Shown here: one piece after another, positions 33,699 through 42,064 of the stretch
Layout of the letters: each line of letters begins with the position of its first letter
Position numbering within the stretch: the stretch's first letter is position 1
Source: Roseiarcus sp963782255
Lineage (GTDB): Bacteria; Pseudomonadota; Alphaproteobacteria; Rhizobiales; Beijerinckiaceae
NCBI GenBank assembly: GCA_963782255.1
Contig: CAWAIS010000002.1
Span: forward strand, 930,001 to 994,000
Reading direction: 5' to 3'
DNA length: 64,000 nt
Position numbers and translations under genes: made by a program
Notes under the pieces: model-generated
The model's database searches: none
Told to the model about the DNA's origin: nothing
What the model saw: the letters and a program-made list of their open reading frames with translations, nothing else

Positions 33699-34556
33699 TC
33701 ACTGCGAGAGAAAGGCGATCGTCGCCGCGTTGAACTCGGCCGCGCGCTCCCACTGCACCCAGTGACCGGTACGGCTGAAGAGATAGAGGTCGCAGTTCGG
33801 CATCCGCTCCTGCAACGAGCGACCGCCGCTTGCCGGATTGACCCGATCCTCCACGCCCCAGAGGACAAGCGTGGGGGTCTGCAGGCCGCTCAGCCGCCGA
33901 TCGAGCGTCAGGTCCAGCACGCGCGCATTCGCGAGGTCCTTCGGGCGCACGAGCGGCGGGTTCGCGACGACCTCGGGAACGATGCTCGCTTCGTAGCGCG
34001 TCGCGATCAGCGCGTCGGGCAGCGCCGCGCCGTCGAACACCAAGTCGTTGCGCAAGAACTGTTCGAATTTCTCGCGGGTAGGGCCTTCGCCGGAATAATA
34101 GTCGAGCAGGTGGAGAAGGCCTTCTGTCGGCGGCCGGCGGCTCGTGTCGATCCCGCCCGGCCCGAGCAGCACCAAGCGATCGGCGCGCTCGGGCGCCTCG
34201 AGCGCCAGTCGCAGCGCGCAGGAGCCGCCAAGGGAATTGCCGAGGATATGGGCCTTCTCGACGCCGAGCGCATCGAGAAGGCCGAGCATCGTCCGTGCAA
34301 GCTCGCCAAACGGGTCCTTGCGGTCGAGACCTTTGGACGACCGTCCGTAGCCCGGCATGTCGGGCGCGATCACGCGAAATCGGTCAGCCAGCGTCGGGAT
34401 GTTGCGCGAAAAGTTGGACATTCCGCTCGCGCCGGGCCCTCCGCCGTGCAGCATGAGCAAAGGCGGGCCTTCGCCAAATTGCGTGACGAATATTTCTCGA
34501 CCAGCAGCCTGAATCGTTCGGCCGCTCGCCGCCTCGGTGGATACAGTGGCTTCCAT
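33699..34556 (-). CDS. mhpC: meta-cleavage product hydrolase
   Basis: A 285-residue alpha/beta hydrolase. The oxyanion-hole strand is LLMLHGGGPGASGMSNFSRN, the nucleophile elbow is AHILGNSLGGSCALRLALE, Asp lies in WGVEDRVNP and His in SRTGHWVQWERA. These are the features of MhpC/BphD hydrolases that split the C-C bond of the ring-cleavage product. AGGGAG precedes the ATG at 34556; the frame is open to 34622. It is the first gene of the leftward operon, directly facing the divergent TetR gene. Confidence 0.9.
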   Translation of the reverse strand: MEATVSTEAASGRTIQAAGREIFVTQFGEGPPLLMLHGGGPGASGMSNFSRNIPTLADRFRVIAPDMPGYGRSSKGLDRKDPFGELARTMLGLLDALGVEKAHILGNSLGGSCALRLALEAPERADRLVLLGPGGIDTSRRPPTEGLLHLLDYYSGEGPTREKFEQFLRNDLVFDGAALPDALIATRYEASIVPEVVANPPLVRPKDLANARVLDLTLDRRLSGLQTPTLVLWGVEDRVNPASGGRSLQERMPNCDLYLFSRTGHWVQWERAAEFNAATIAFLSQ

Positions 34557-34607
34557 GCTCGTTTTCTCCCTGGACAAGGACGCGATTGCGTCCGACGGAG
34601 GACGATA

Positions 34608-34638
34608 TGACACTGTCGTCATTATGATGCAAGTGTCA
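34608..34638. promoter_or_regulatory. 31-bp inverted repeat, likely operator for the TetR regulator
   Basis: TGACACT at 34608-34614 and AGTGTCA at 34632-34638 are perfect inverted arms separated by 17 bp (TATGATG lies within the spacer). It lies in the 131-bp gap between divergent mhpC and the tetR-type gene, so one bound regulator could control both directions. Confidence 0.6.
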
Positions 34639-34687
34639 GCTTGAAAAATATTTGGGACATGCTATTGCCTGCCCTAAGGAGCCGAAA

Positions 34688-35398
34688 ATGCTGGAATCGC
34701 CTATCGCCTCTGATCACCGGCCGAGGGTCGCGGCCGAGCGGCGGGCGCGCATGCGCCGCAAGCTGGTCGAAAGTGCCCTGCTGGTCTTCGCCGAGAAGGG
34801 CGTCGACGCTTCCGTGATCGAAGACGTCATCGCGGCCGCGGGGGTCTCGCGCGGCACCTTCTACAATTACTTTCGCACCAACGCCGAGCTGCTCGTCGCG
34901 GCCATCGAGGAGCTTGGCAACGAAGTCGTGGACCTCATCGAGTTGCGCGTGAAGTCGCTTCCTTCGCCGGCGGCGCGACTTTTCACTGGGCTACGCCAAT
35001 ACCTTGACGTTGCGCAACATTTTCCGCTGTTCGCACGGTTCATCACGCGCGTTGGCCCGCAGGCGATCGGACCTGACAATCTCGTCTACAAATACATCCC
35101 CATCCACATCGAAGAGGCGATCAGGGCGGGCGAATTCGTCGATGCTCCAGTTGGTGTCGCGCTGGACATGGTGGTGGGCGCCGGTCTCATTGCCGTCACG
35201 CGGATTTCCGCGGACCGGACGAACGATGCCTATCTAAGGGCAATGTTGCTCGCGCTCGCGAGATCGCTCGGGTTCGACCAAGGCCGCGCTGAAGCGATTC
35301 TGTTAGAGCCAGTCGAGCCGGTGGACCTTAACACGGACTCGCTGTTGGTCCGAAGCAATGCGCGCTTTAGAAAGCGGAAGCGCCGAAAGCGCCGGTAG
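34688..35398 (+). CDS. TetR-family transcriptional regulator
   Basis: A 236-residue protein with the TetR helix-turn-helix near the N-terminus: RRKLVESALLVFAEKGVDAS, VIEDVIAAAGVSRGTFYNYF and RTNAELLVAAIEEL. The C-terminal ligand domain is helical, and the tail is strongly basic (RFRKRKRRKRR). CTAAGGAG precedes the ATG at 34688. It is divergent from the aromatic operon, with a palindrome between them, and most likely represses it until a pathway compound binds. Confidence 0.88.
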   Translation: MLESPIASDHRPRVAAERRARMRRKLVESALLVFAEKGVDASVIEDVIAAAGVSRGTFYNYFRTNAELLVAAIEELGNEVVDLIELRVKSLPSPAARLFTGLRQYLDVAQHFPLFARFITRVGPQAIGPDNLVYKYIPIHIEEAIRAGEFVDAPVGVALDMVVGAGLIAVTRISADRTNDAYLRAMLLALARSLGFDQGRAEAILLEPVEPVDLNTDSLLVRSNARFRKRKRRKRR

Positions 35399-35479
35399 AC
35401 AATCCCCCGGATCACGTCTTACCCCTCAAAGATCAGACGCGGGCAACAGGCTGCTGATCGAGCGCTTGGACCCCTCACT

Positions 35480-36693
35480 TTGTCAGGCGGCCACCCAGGG
35501 CGCCACCCGGGCGCCACCCTGGGCGCCACCCGGCGCACAGACTGTCCAATCCAGATTGCCGTCAAGAAATACGTGGTCAGGCTGAGCGAGGAGGAACGTG
35601 CTCGGCTCGATGAGTTTATCCGCAAGGGCAAGCGCGCCGGGCATTTGTTGACGAAAGCGCGCATTCTGTTGAAAGCGGACGTGTCGGAGGCTGGCGGCGG
35701 ATGGAGCGACAGCCGAATCGCCGAGGCGCTGGACACCAGCATCGCGACGGTCGAGCGGACGCGGCGGCAACTCGTCGAGGAAGGCTTCGAAGCCGTCCTG
35801 ACCCGCAAGGACAATCCCAATTCCGCCCCGCGGCGGATTTTCGACGGCGCCGCGGAAGCCAAGCTGATCGCTTTGGCTTGCGGGCCGGCCCCGGCGGGCC
35901 GCGCCAGATGGACCCTGCGTCTTTTGGAGGAGAAGGTCGTCGAACTGCAGATCGTCGAGAGCGCCAGCGACAACACGATCGGGCGGACGCTCAAAAAAAC
36001 ATTCTCAAGCCCCATCTCAAGCAGCAATGGGTGATCGCGCCTGAGGCCAGCGCGGCCTTTGTCGCCAACATGGAGGACGTGCTGGAAGTCTACCAGAGGC
36101 CGCATGATCCCATGCGCCCCCTCGTATGCCTCGACGAAACGTCGAAGCAGTTCATCATCGAGACGCGCGCGCCGGTCGCCGCCAAGCCGGGACAACCGGC
36201 GCGGCGCGACTACGAATACGAACGCAATGGCGTGGCCAATCTGTTCATGATGTTCGCGCCGCTGGAAGGCTGGCGCTGCGTGAAAGTCACCGACCGCCGC
36301 GCGGCCGTCGATTACGCCCACGTGCTCAAGGATTTGTCCGACATGTATTTTCCCGATGCGGACAAGATCGTTCTGGTTCAGGACAATCTCAGCACGCACA
36401 CGACGGCGTCGCTCTACCAAGCCTTTCCCGCCGCCGAAGCGCGTCGCCTCGTCGAACGGTTCGAATGGCATTATACGCCCAAGCACGGAAGCTGGCTCGA
36501 CATGGCCGAATCCGAACTCGCCGTCCTCTCAACCCAGTGCCTCGACCGACGCATCCCGAACAAGCCGGAACTGACCCAGGAAGTCGCCGCCTGGGAACAA
36601 CGCCGCAACAAACATCACGCCAAGGCCGACTGGCAATTCACAACCGCCGACGCCCGCGTCAAACTCGCCAGGCTATACCCTCAGTTCGCGTGA
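35480..36693 (+). CDS. IS630-family transposase (copy C, different subgroup), two frames
   Basis: The first frame (to 36034) holds the helix-turn-helix region: KKYVVRLSEEERARLDEFIR, GWSDSRIAEALDTSIATVER and EGFEAVLTRKDNPNSAPRRI. At seven A after CTC (35993-35999) a -1 shift leads to KNILKPHLKQQWVIAPEASA and the DDE domain (VCLDETSKQFI, IVLVQDNLSTHTTASLYQ, KHGSWLDMAESELAVL). It ends with LARLYPQFA at 36693. The true start is probably near 35560 (KKYVVRLS), after the repeat block. It is distinct in sequence from copies A, B and D and is apparently complete. Confidence 0.8.
35498..35553. repeat. three tandem GGGCGCCACCC units plus a 33-bp sequence repeated at 41272
   Basis: GGGCGCCACCC occurs at 35498-35508, 35509-35519 and 35521-35531. 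From 35521 to 35553 the sequence is identical to 41272-41304, including ACAGACTGTCCAATCCA. The shared block borders the IS630-type element at 35.5 kb and the cut end of the toxin gene at 41.27 kb. It is probably the terminus of an insertion sequence of which only a tip remains at 41.27 kb. Confidence 0.55.
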
Positions 36694-36762
36694 CTCGCGC
36701 CACTCTCATGTTCGCCGTTTCAAGTAGCAGGCACAAGAAAGCGTAGCTCGCGCGCGAGCGGT

Positions 36763-37030
36763 TCAGAATGGCCGCCACTGAGCAGGGCAGGAGGCACGAT
36801 CATCAAAACGACGGTTGATCATGCTCTGATGCGCGGGTTGGATACCGCCGGACCGGTGATGCGTCGCGGAGCTTCCTCTGTCTAGCGGCCAGCGTCGGAA
36901 AATATCCGGCTGATAGTGGACGCGAGGGTTCTCCTGGCCGTGACCGTGCCTCCAGCCTTGCTCAGCTTTGGATAGATGCGTTGTCGGCGATGACCTCCTT
37001 TTCGTGAGGTCCGCTGTCGATCTCAGCGCA
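36763..37030 (-). other. non-coding 3' flank of IS110 copy C
   Basis: About 270 bp between the two transposase genes. No frame here has a family match. Part should be the right end of the IS630-type element and part the non-coding end of the IS110 element. In the IS1111-like half of the IS110 family the guide RNA is encoded at this 3' side, so it is worth folding, but no structure is claimed. Confidence 0.3.
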
Positions 37031-38158
37031 TCAAGCGCCGGCGATCTGAACGTGCTTGGCGATCGCCCAGGCAAAGCCCGCCAGTTCTCGAGCGATCGCG
37101 GTCGTGACCACAGTGGGTGATTTTCCTGCCCGGGCAAGCTTGCGATAGCGCCGACACAGCCTTTCTTGGGCCTTCCACGCGGTGTCGCGGATCGGCTTTG
37201 CCAGACCCTCCTGGCGCAACAGCTGCTCCCGGCTGATGCGCGCCGGGAACCGATAACTCCAGGCCGCCTCGATCAGCATTCGCCGGGCCGCGCCATTCCC
37301 GGCTTTCGTGATGCCGCCTTGGCGTCGTGTGGCGCCGCTGGAGCGCTCGGACGGAACCAGACCGAGATACGCCATGAGTTGACGGGGATTGGCGAAGCGG
37401 GTGATGTCGCCGAGTTCGGCGATCACCGTCGCCGCCGCGACCAGAGCCATCCCGCGCAGCGCTTGCAGGGCGCGCACCACCGGGGCCAGCGACCAATCCG
37501 GCAGCGCTGCCTCGATATGCGCTTCCAGACGATCTCGCCGCGCCGTCGCCGCCTCGACGGCGGCGATGCAGTCTTCCAGCACGATGTGATCCGCCGCTTG
37601 CTCGAATCTCAGTCCGGCCATCCAGCGACGATGCATCAACGTCCACGCCGGCCGATTGTAGTGACGGCCATGACGCAGGAGAAAGCCAGAGAGCTGCTGA
37701 CGGGCCTGGCGCAGACTGCGCACGGCCGCAAGACGCGCGCGCACAAGATCGCGGATCGCCTCATGAGCCTGATCAGGAATCCACACAGCGGTCAGTTCAC
37801 CGGCGCGATGCAGCTTGGCCAGGTTGATCGCATCCCGCCGGTCGGTCTTGATCCGATCTCCCGGCTTGCGTGGGATCAACGACGGAGCAACGACAACGCA
37901 ACCATGCCCAGCCAGGGTCAACTGCCGTTGAATGCCATAGCCGCAAGGGCCGGCCTCATAACAGAACCGTAGCTCGCTTCCAGCGCGCGACAGCTTCGCC
38001 GCCAGAGCGTTCAAGGCCGTCGCTGTGTTCGCGATCTTGCCATACTCGCGCACGTCCTTGTGTGCGCCCGCCTCCGCAAGCGCCACCGCGATCGTATCCT
38101 TGTGCACGTCAAGGCCCACGTATGTGATAGATTCGTCCAAGACCCGTCTCCTATGCAT
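37031..38158 (-). CDS. IS110-family transposase (copy C, different subgroup)
   Basis: A 375-residue transposase with the DEDD core: ITYVGLDVHKDTIAVALAEA, LRFCYEAGPCGYGIQRQL and PGDRIKTDRRDAINLAKLHR. The Tnp_20 domain reads ALQALRGMALVAAATVIAEL and QLMAYLGLVPSERSSGATRR, then KAGNGAARRMLIEAAWSYR. Complete, and clearly different from copies A and B. The ATG at 38158 gives the shortest family-like start; the frame is open to 38197. The element has replaced the 3' part of the antitoxin gene beyond 38252. Confidence 0.9.
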   Translation of the reverse strand: MHRRRVLDESITYVGLDVHKDTIAVALAEAGAHKDVREYGKIANTATALNALAAKLSRAGSELRFCYEAGPCGYGIQRQLTLAGHGCVVVAPSLIPRKPGDRIKTDRRDAINLAKLHRAGELTAVWIPDQAHEAIRDLVRARLAAVRSLRQARQQLSGFLLRHGRHYNRPAWTLMHRRWMAGLRFEQAADHIVLEDCIAAVEAATARRDRLEAHIEAALPDWSLAPVVRALQALRGMALVAAATVIAELGDITRFANPRQLMAYLGLVPSERSSGATRRQGGITKAGNGAARRMLIEAAWSYRFPARISREQLLRQEGLAKPIRDTAWKAQERLCRRYRKLARAGKSPTVVTTAIARELAGFAWAIAKHVQIAGA

Positions 38159-38251
38159 GAGGCTCGGCGCCGGAAAGCCCGGCGCAACCCTCGACAAGCC
38201 TGCATACTGTGAGACGGGTCGCCCTATCTCAGGCGAACATGTAGTCTAGCC

Positions 38252-38390
38252 CACTGTGAGAGTCTCGGCCAGGTCTTCCTGTGACAGTTCGAGCGCCTTT
38301 CTCAACTCTTCGAGCGTCATCGTTTCGCGCAGGCGCGCAGCCTTTGCCGCGACGCGCGCTCGACGCTCAGGCGTGAAAGTCCGTGTAATA
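38252..38390 (-). pseudogene. HigA-like antitoxin, middle fragment
   Basis: Minus-strand codons read TRTFTPERRARVAAKAARLR, ETMTLEELRKALELSQEDLA and ETLTV. This is the start of an XRE helix-turn-helix antitoxin of the HigA type (MxLxELRxAxxLSQxxLAxxL). The 5' side stops at the TA where IS630 copy D inserted (38389-38390) and the 3' side is replaced by IS110 copy C. The missing first codons are at 41064-41096. Confidence 0.75.
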
Positions 38391-38481
38391 CGGTTTCCGC
38401 CTGATTGACTCGGCGTGGGTTGGATTCCCGTCGCGGTTAAGTGCTGGTAGATGGAACGGCCATGATTCGCGGGAGGCGGGC

Positions 38482-38962
38482 ATGGCTCACGTTGCCGATC
38501 ATCTGAGCGTTGCGGCGTTGGAGGCGCGTTACGAAGCGTGTGGGGATGTGACGTCGTCGCGGCATTTTCAGACGATCTGGCTTTTGGCGAAAGGCCACAC
38601 GGTCGGCCAAGTGGCGGCGATGACCTCGTTCGGTCAGCGCTGGATTGAACAACTTCTGGAGCGCTACAACGCGTTTGGGCCTCCGGCGTTGGGGGACCTG
38701 CGTCGGGGCAACGGAGCGGCGGCGACGGTCTTGAAGCCGGAGGTGCTGGAGCGTTTGCGGGTTCGTCTTGCCGATCCCCCGCCTGGCGGGGGCGTATGGA
38801 CGAGCGGCAAGGTGGTGCACTGGATGGCGGGCGAACTGGGCTTGGCCTCGCTGGCGCCGCAACGCGGCTGGGAGGCGTTGCGGGCGATCGATTGGTCGAT
38901 TCAGAAGCCTCGGCCGCGCAACCCGAAGGCGGCGACGCCGGAGCAAGAGGACTTCAAAAAAA
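38482..38962 (+). pseudogene. IS630 transposase copy D, 5' part
   Basis: Same product as the start of copy B (MAHVADHLSVAALEARYEAC, RHFQTIWLLAKGHTVGQVAA), including the HTVGQ and EQLLERY variants that distinguish B and D from A. One change is seen at WTSGKVVHWMAGELG. It ends in seven A, where the IS110 sequence begins. Confidence 0.85.
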
Positions 38963-39191
38963 CGGGCTCGGGTCGGCGGCCCGCCTGTGGCGGTGGAAAC
39001 GAGTTGCGCTATCGTGAACCGGAGGGGAGCGGCCGGAAAGTTTTTGGTGGACCAGACCCCGTAAAAAAACGTGGCCCATGGGCTGTTGCGGACTTGCGAG
39101 TGGTGACGTCTTCAGGCGATCCCGATTAGGAAATTGATGTTTCTCCGTGGCCCAGCCCTCTTTGGCTTCCTCAGGCAGGAGGGTTCACGGC

Positions 39192-40565
39192 ATGTCTCAA
39201 ACGAAGCGGTCCCGCAAGTCGCGGGGTCTATCCCCGGTTCATCCGGCGGCGGCCGCGATCGATATCGGCGCCGCCATGCATGTCGCGGCTGTCGGCCCGG
39301 ATCGCGACAAGGAACCGGTCCGAACGTTCCAGACCTTCACCGATGACCTTCACCGGCTGTCCGACTGGTTCGCCCAGTGCGGCATCAGGACGGTCGTGAT
39401 GGAATCGACCGGAGTTTACTGGATCCCGGTCTTCGAAATCCTGGAACAGCGCGGGTTCGAGGTGATGGTGGTCAACGCGCGGGACGCGAAGCATGTGCCT
39501 GGGCGGGAGGCCGACGTCAGCGACGCGCAATGGCTGCAACGCCTGCACGAATACGGACTGCTGCGCGCCAGCTTCCGGCCCCAGGCTGAAATTGCCGGGC
39601 TGCGCACCTACCTCCGGCAGAGGGAGCGGCTGCTCGATTACGCGGCGGCGCATATTCAGCACATGCAGAAGGCGCTGATGCAGATGAACCTCCAGCTGCA
39701 CCATGTCGTGTCCGATATCACCGGCGTAACTGGCATGACCATCATCAGGGCGATGGTGGCCGGTGAGCGCGATCCGAATGTTCTGGCCTCCCATCGTGAT
39801 CGGCGGTGTCATGCGTCGGTGGAGATGGTTTGTCAGGCGCTGGTTGGCAACTACCGTGAGGAGCACATCTTCGCCCTGACCCAGGCGCTGGAACTGTACG
39901 AAGTTTATCAGACCAAGGTGACGGCCTGCGACGAGCAGATCGAAGCGATCCTGAAGCGGCTGAAGAAGAACGCTCCACCACCCGCGAGCAAGCTTCTGCC
40001 CGTCAGGCAAAGGACACACCAGCCCAATGCGCCGGCCTTCGACGCTCGCGGCGCGCTCCATGCGATCCTCGGCGTGGACCTGACCCAGATCAATGGCCTG
40101 GGGCCGTATCTGGCGCTGAAGCTGGTCGGAGAGTGTGGGACCAACCTGGCGGCCTGGCCGACAGCGAAGCACTTCACGTCATGGCTGGCGCTCGCGCCGC
40201 ACAACAAGATTTCCGGAGGCAAGGTGCTGTCGTCGAAAACGCGACGCACCAGCAATCGGGCCGCGTCGTTGTTGCGCCTTGCCGCCGGCACGGTGGGGCG
40301 AACCGACACTGCGCTGGGCGCGTTCTACCGCCGGTTATCGGCGCGGGTGGGCAAGGCGAAGGCGATCACCGCCACCGCGCGCAAGATCGCGGTTCTGTTC
40401 TACAACACGCTTCGGCACGGCATGGCCTACGCCGATCCCGGCGCCACATACTACGAAGATCGCTACAAACAGCGTGTTTTGAAAAATCTTCAACGTCGCG
40501 CGAAGTCGCTGGGATTTGTCCTGCGTGAGGCGGGGCTCGATACCGCCCGGGCGGATGTTTCTTAG
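39192..40565 (+). CDS. IS110-family DEDD transposase (copy B)
   Basis: 457 residues, nearly identical to the protein at 14713-16086. D24, E71, D108 and D111 are present, but the loop before the third Asp reads GREADVSDAQW instead of GRKTDVSDAQW. The Lys-Thr-Asp triplet is strongly conserved in the family, so this copy may be impaired. The 229-bp non-coding left end (38963-39191) is kept. CAGGAGGG precedes the ATG. Confidence 0.9.
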   Translation: MSQTKRSRKSRGLSPVHPAAAAIDIGAAMHVAAVGPDRDKEPVRTFQTFTDDLHRLSDWFAQCGIRTVVMESTGVYWIPVFEILEQRGFEVMVVNARDAKHVPGREADVSDAQWLQRLHEYGLLRASFRPQAEIAGLRTYLRQRERLLDYAAAHIQHMQKALMQMNLQLHHVVSDITGVTGMTIIRAMVAGERDPNVLASHRDRRCHASVEMVCQALVGNYREEHIFALTQALELYEVYQTKVTACDEQIEAILKRLKKNAPPPASKLLPVRQRTHQPNAPAFDARGALHAILGVDLTQINGLGPYLALKLVGECGTNLAAWPTAKHFTSWLALAPHNKISGGKVLSSKTRRTSNRAASLLRLAAGTVGRTDTALGAFYRRLSARVGKAKAITATARKIAVLFYNTLRHGMAYADPGATYYEDRYKQRVLKNLQRRAKSLGFVLREAGLDTARADVS

Positions 40566-40566
40566 G

Positions 40567-41063
40567 AAAGTGGCCGACATCGTCGTCGAGGAGGCGGCGC
40601 GCCACCCCGACACGCCGATCGAGACGTTCGCGACCGACGAGCACCGGCTCGGCCTGAAGCCGGTGACCCGCCGCGTCTGGGCGGCGAACCGATGATGGCC
40701 GTGCGCGATCGGCCGCTCGCCGACCGCATCGAGATGATTTGGTCCAGAGCCTCGAGGGTGGGGATGTGCTTGTTGACGACGGGCTCGTCGACCAGCCTCC
40801 ACAGCGTTTCAGCCGGCTGCACTTCCGGGGTGTAGGCGGGTTGGAAAACGAGGCGCAGGCCGTCCGGCACGGCGAGCCCGGCCTCGCCGTGCCAGCCGGC
40901 GTTGTCGAGCACGAGGACGATGCGCCGCTCCCGCCCGGCGCCGGCTTCTTCGGCGAACAGGCGCAGCAGCGCCTCGAAGAACGGCTTGGACACGCCGTTC
41001 GAGACGTACCAGAGGCATTCGCCGGTGGCCGGCGAAACGAACGCCGTGACATAGAGCCATTCG
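40567..41063. pseudogene. IS630 transposase copy D, 3' part, scrambled
   Basis: Bases 40567-40683 read VADIVVEEAARHPDTPIETF and ATDEHRLGLKPVTRRVW on the plus strand. Bases 40684-40725 are the reverse complement of the segment GERPIAHGHHRF, and 40726-41063 the reverse complement of the segment from EWLYVTAF through MSKPFFEALLRLFAEEAGA and LVLDNAGWHGEAG to LEALDQIISM. Each inverted piece is in the wrong order for a simple inversion. The inverted sequence also differs from copies A and B at many bases, so it probably derives from a related, diverged IS630. Confidence 0.75.
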
Positions 41064-41096
41064 TATAATTTCCCTGAAAGGCCGATGTCCAGTCAT
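41064..41096 (-). pseudogene. HigA-like antitoxin, N-terminal fragment
   Basis: Codons MTGHRPFREII start at 41096, where the ATG overlaps the toxin stop (ATGA). They break at the TA target next to IS630 copy D. Joining this end to the fragment at 38390 over a single TA gives MTGHRPFREIITRTFTPERR in one uninterrupted frame. Confidence 0.75.
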
Positions 41097-41271
41097 GGAA
41101 TCAACCCCGCCTTTCTGATTTTGTCGATATGGGCGTCGTAAAGCGCGTCGGCGATCGGGATCGATCGCTCGTAAAAGCGATCGTCACCCGTCTTTTCGCC
41201 GCCGAGGAGCAGGATCGCCGTTCGCCTCGGATCGTATTCCTGCTGCGATCGCGCGTATGTTAGCGCCCATG
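41093..41271 (-). pseudogene. RelE/HigB-type toxin, C-terminal fragment
   Basis: In-frame sequence reads YARSQQEYDPRRTAILLLGG, EKTGDDRFYERSIPIADALY and DAHIDKIRKAGLIP. This is the C-terminal part of Gp49/HigB-like RelE/ParE toxins (DPRRxAxLLxGGxKxGDxRxYxxxIPxADxLYDxH). The N-terminal part, including the start of the fold, is replaced by the tip of another insertion sequence (33-bp block at 41272-41304). The antitoxin begins with a four-base overlap, as usual for higBA-type pairs. Confidence 0.75.
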
Positions 41272-41304
41272 GGGCGCCACCCGGCGCACAGACTGTCCAA
41301 TCCA
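41272..41304. repeat. 33-bp block identical to 35521-35553
   Basis: Marks the breakpoint in the toxin gene and is identical to the border of the IS630-type element at 35.5 kb. It is probably the residual tip of that element or of a relative. Confidence 0.6.
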
Positions 41305-41375
41305 TCGCGATCCGAAAAACCCGTCCGACAACCAGTCGCAAAACTCAGTCCGACAGGCTGCTAGGCGTTAACGAA

Positions 41376-41657
41376 ATGGAGGCGATGATTCTTCTCGGGG
41401 AGCTTCAGTCTTTTTCAACTAAACTGAAAGCCGCGGAACACTTTTTCATTCGGGTACGTCCTGACATTCCGCTAAATGGGCCGATCAAACACATATTCGC
41501 TCAGGCTGGGGAGGTTAACGCCTTCCGTAACAAACTAGCACACGGTCAATATCGGACAGACGAGCACAACTCTAAGCTATACATTCAACCCTTTGCAACA
41601 GATCCGGCTCGCTCGCGAATCGAACCCGTAATAAAGGATGAGACTAAGTTCTTTTAA
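41376..41657 (+). CDS. HEPN-like short protein or fragment
   Basis: 93 codons: ILLGELQSFSTKLKAAEHFF, IRVRPDIPLNGPIKHIFAQA and GEVNAFRNKLAHGQYRTDEH. The RNKLAH stretch fits the R-x4-H motif of HEPN domains, a helical fold found in RNases of toxin-antitoxin and abortive-infection systems. The start is weakly supported and the sequence begins just after a fragment junction, so it may be the C-terminal part of a larger protein. Base composition is AT-richer than its neighbours. Confidence 0.4.
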   Translation: MEAMILLGELQSFSTKLKAAEHFFIRVRPDIPLNGPIKHIFAQAGEVNAFRNKLAHGQYRTDEHNSKLYIQPFATDPARSRIEPVIKDETKFF

Positions 41658-41729
41658 CTCACGGACGCGATTATGAACAAGCAACTCGAAAAAGCAGTTT
41701 CCCTTCATAGGACCTTCACAGGAACTGCC

Positions 41730-41927
41730 TTACTGTGATGCGCAGGACCGCGCCTTCCACATAGCTAGGTACGTCTTAGAAATTAGCGCTTCGATCGCGT
41801 AATCAACCCCAGGATAGTCTTGCCAGTTGTCAAAAAAGGCATTAACTGCCGCTTTGATCATTTCGGGCGTCAATTCAGTCTCGTCATCGGGCGCGCCCGT
41901 CGACTCCCCGCGGCAGGTTCGACGCAA
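41730..41927 (-). CDS. small hypothetical protein
   Basis: 65 codons from a TTG, with an acidic centre reading DETELTPEMIKAAVNAFFDN and WQDYPGVDYAIEALISKTYL. The reading frame looks protein-like, but there is no start signal I can defend and no recognised family. Confidence 0.3.
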   Translation of the reverse strand: MRRTCRGESTGAPDDETELTPEMIKAAVNAFFDNWQDYPGVDYAIEALISKTYLAMWKARSCASQ

Positions 41928-42064
41928 CTCCTATGCTCTTCGCTTGAGTTGTTTGTCAAGTGCATACTTGCCGCTTCTGCAGCTTCTGTTGTTGCTGCGC
42001 CCGTGGGGTGGGGGGGACGTGGGAGCGTTGTCCACAAATCCACAGGCCGGCGCGCCGAGTGGAG

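Larger units (their letters stand above)
38391..41063 (+). mobile_element. IS630 (copy D) carrying IS110, with rearranged right end
   Basis: The left terminal repeat CGGTTTCCGCCTGATT starts right after TA at 38389-38390. IS630 sequence runs to 38962 (A run), the IS110 copy lies at 38963-40566, and IS630 resumes at 40567. At about 40683 the direct-orientation sequence stops, and two IS630 segments follow in reverse orientation to 41063. The normal right terminal repeat is absent. The unit matches copy A in register (offset 24479) up to the rearrangement. Confidence 0.85.

Noticed and set aside
35419..36486. 355-codon minus-strand frame
   Set aside because: Antisense to the IS630-type transposase at 35.5-36.7 kb.
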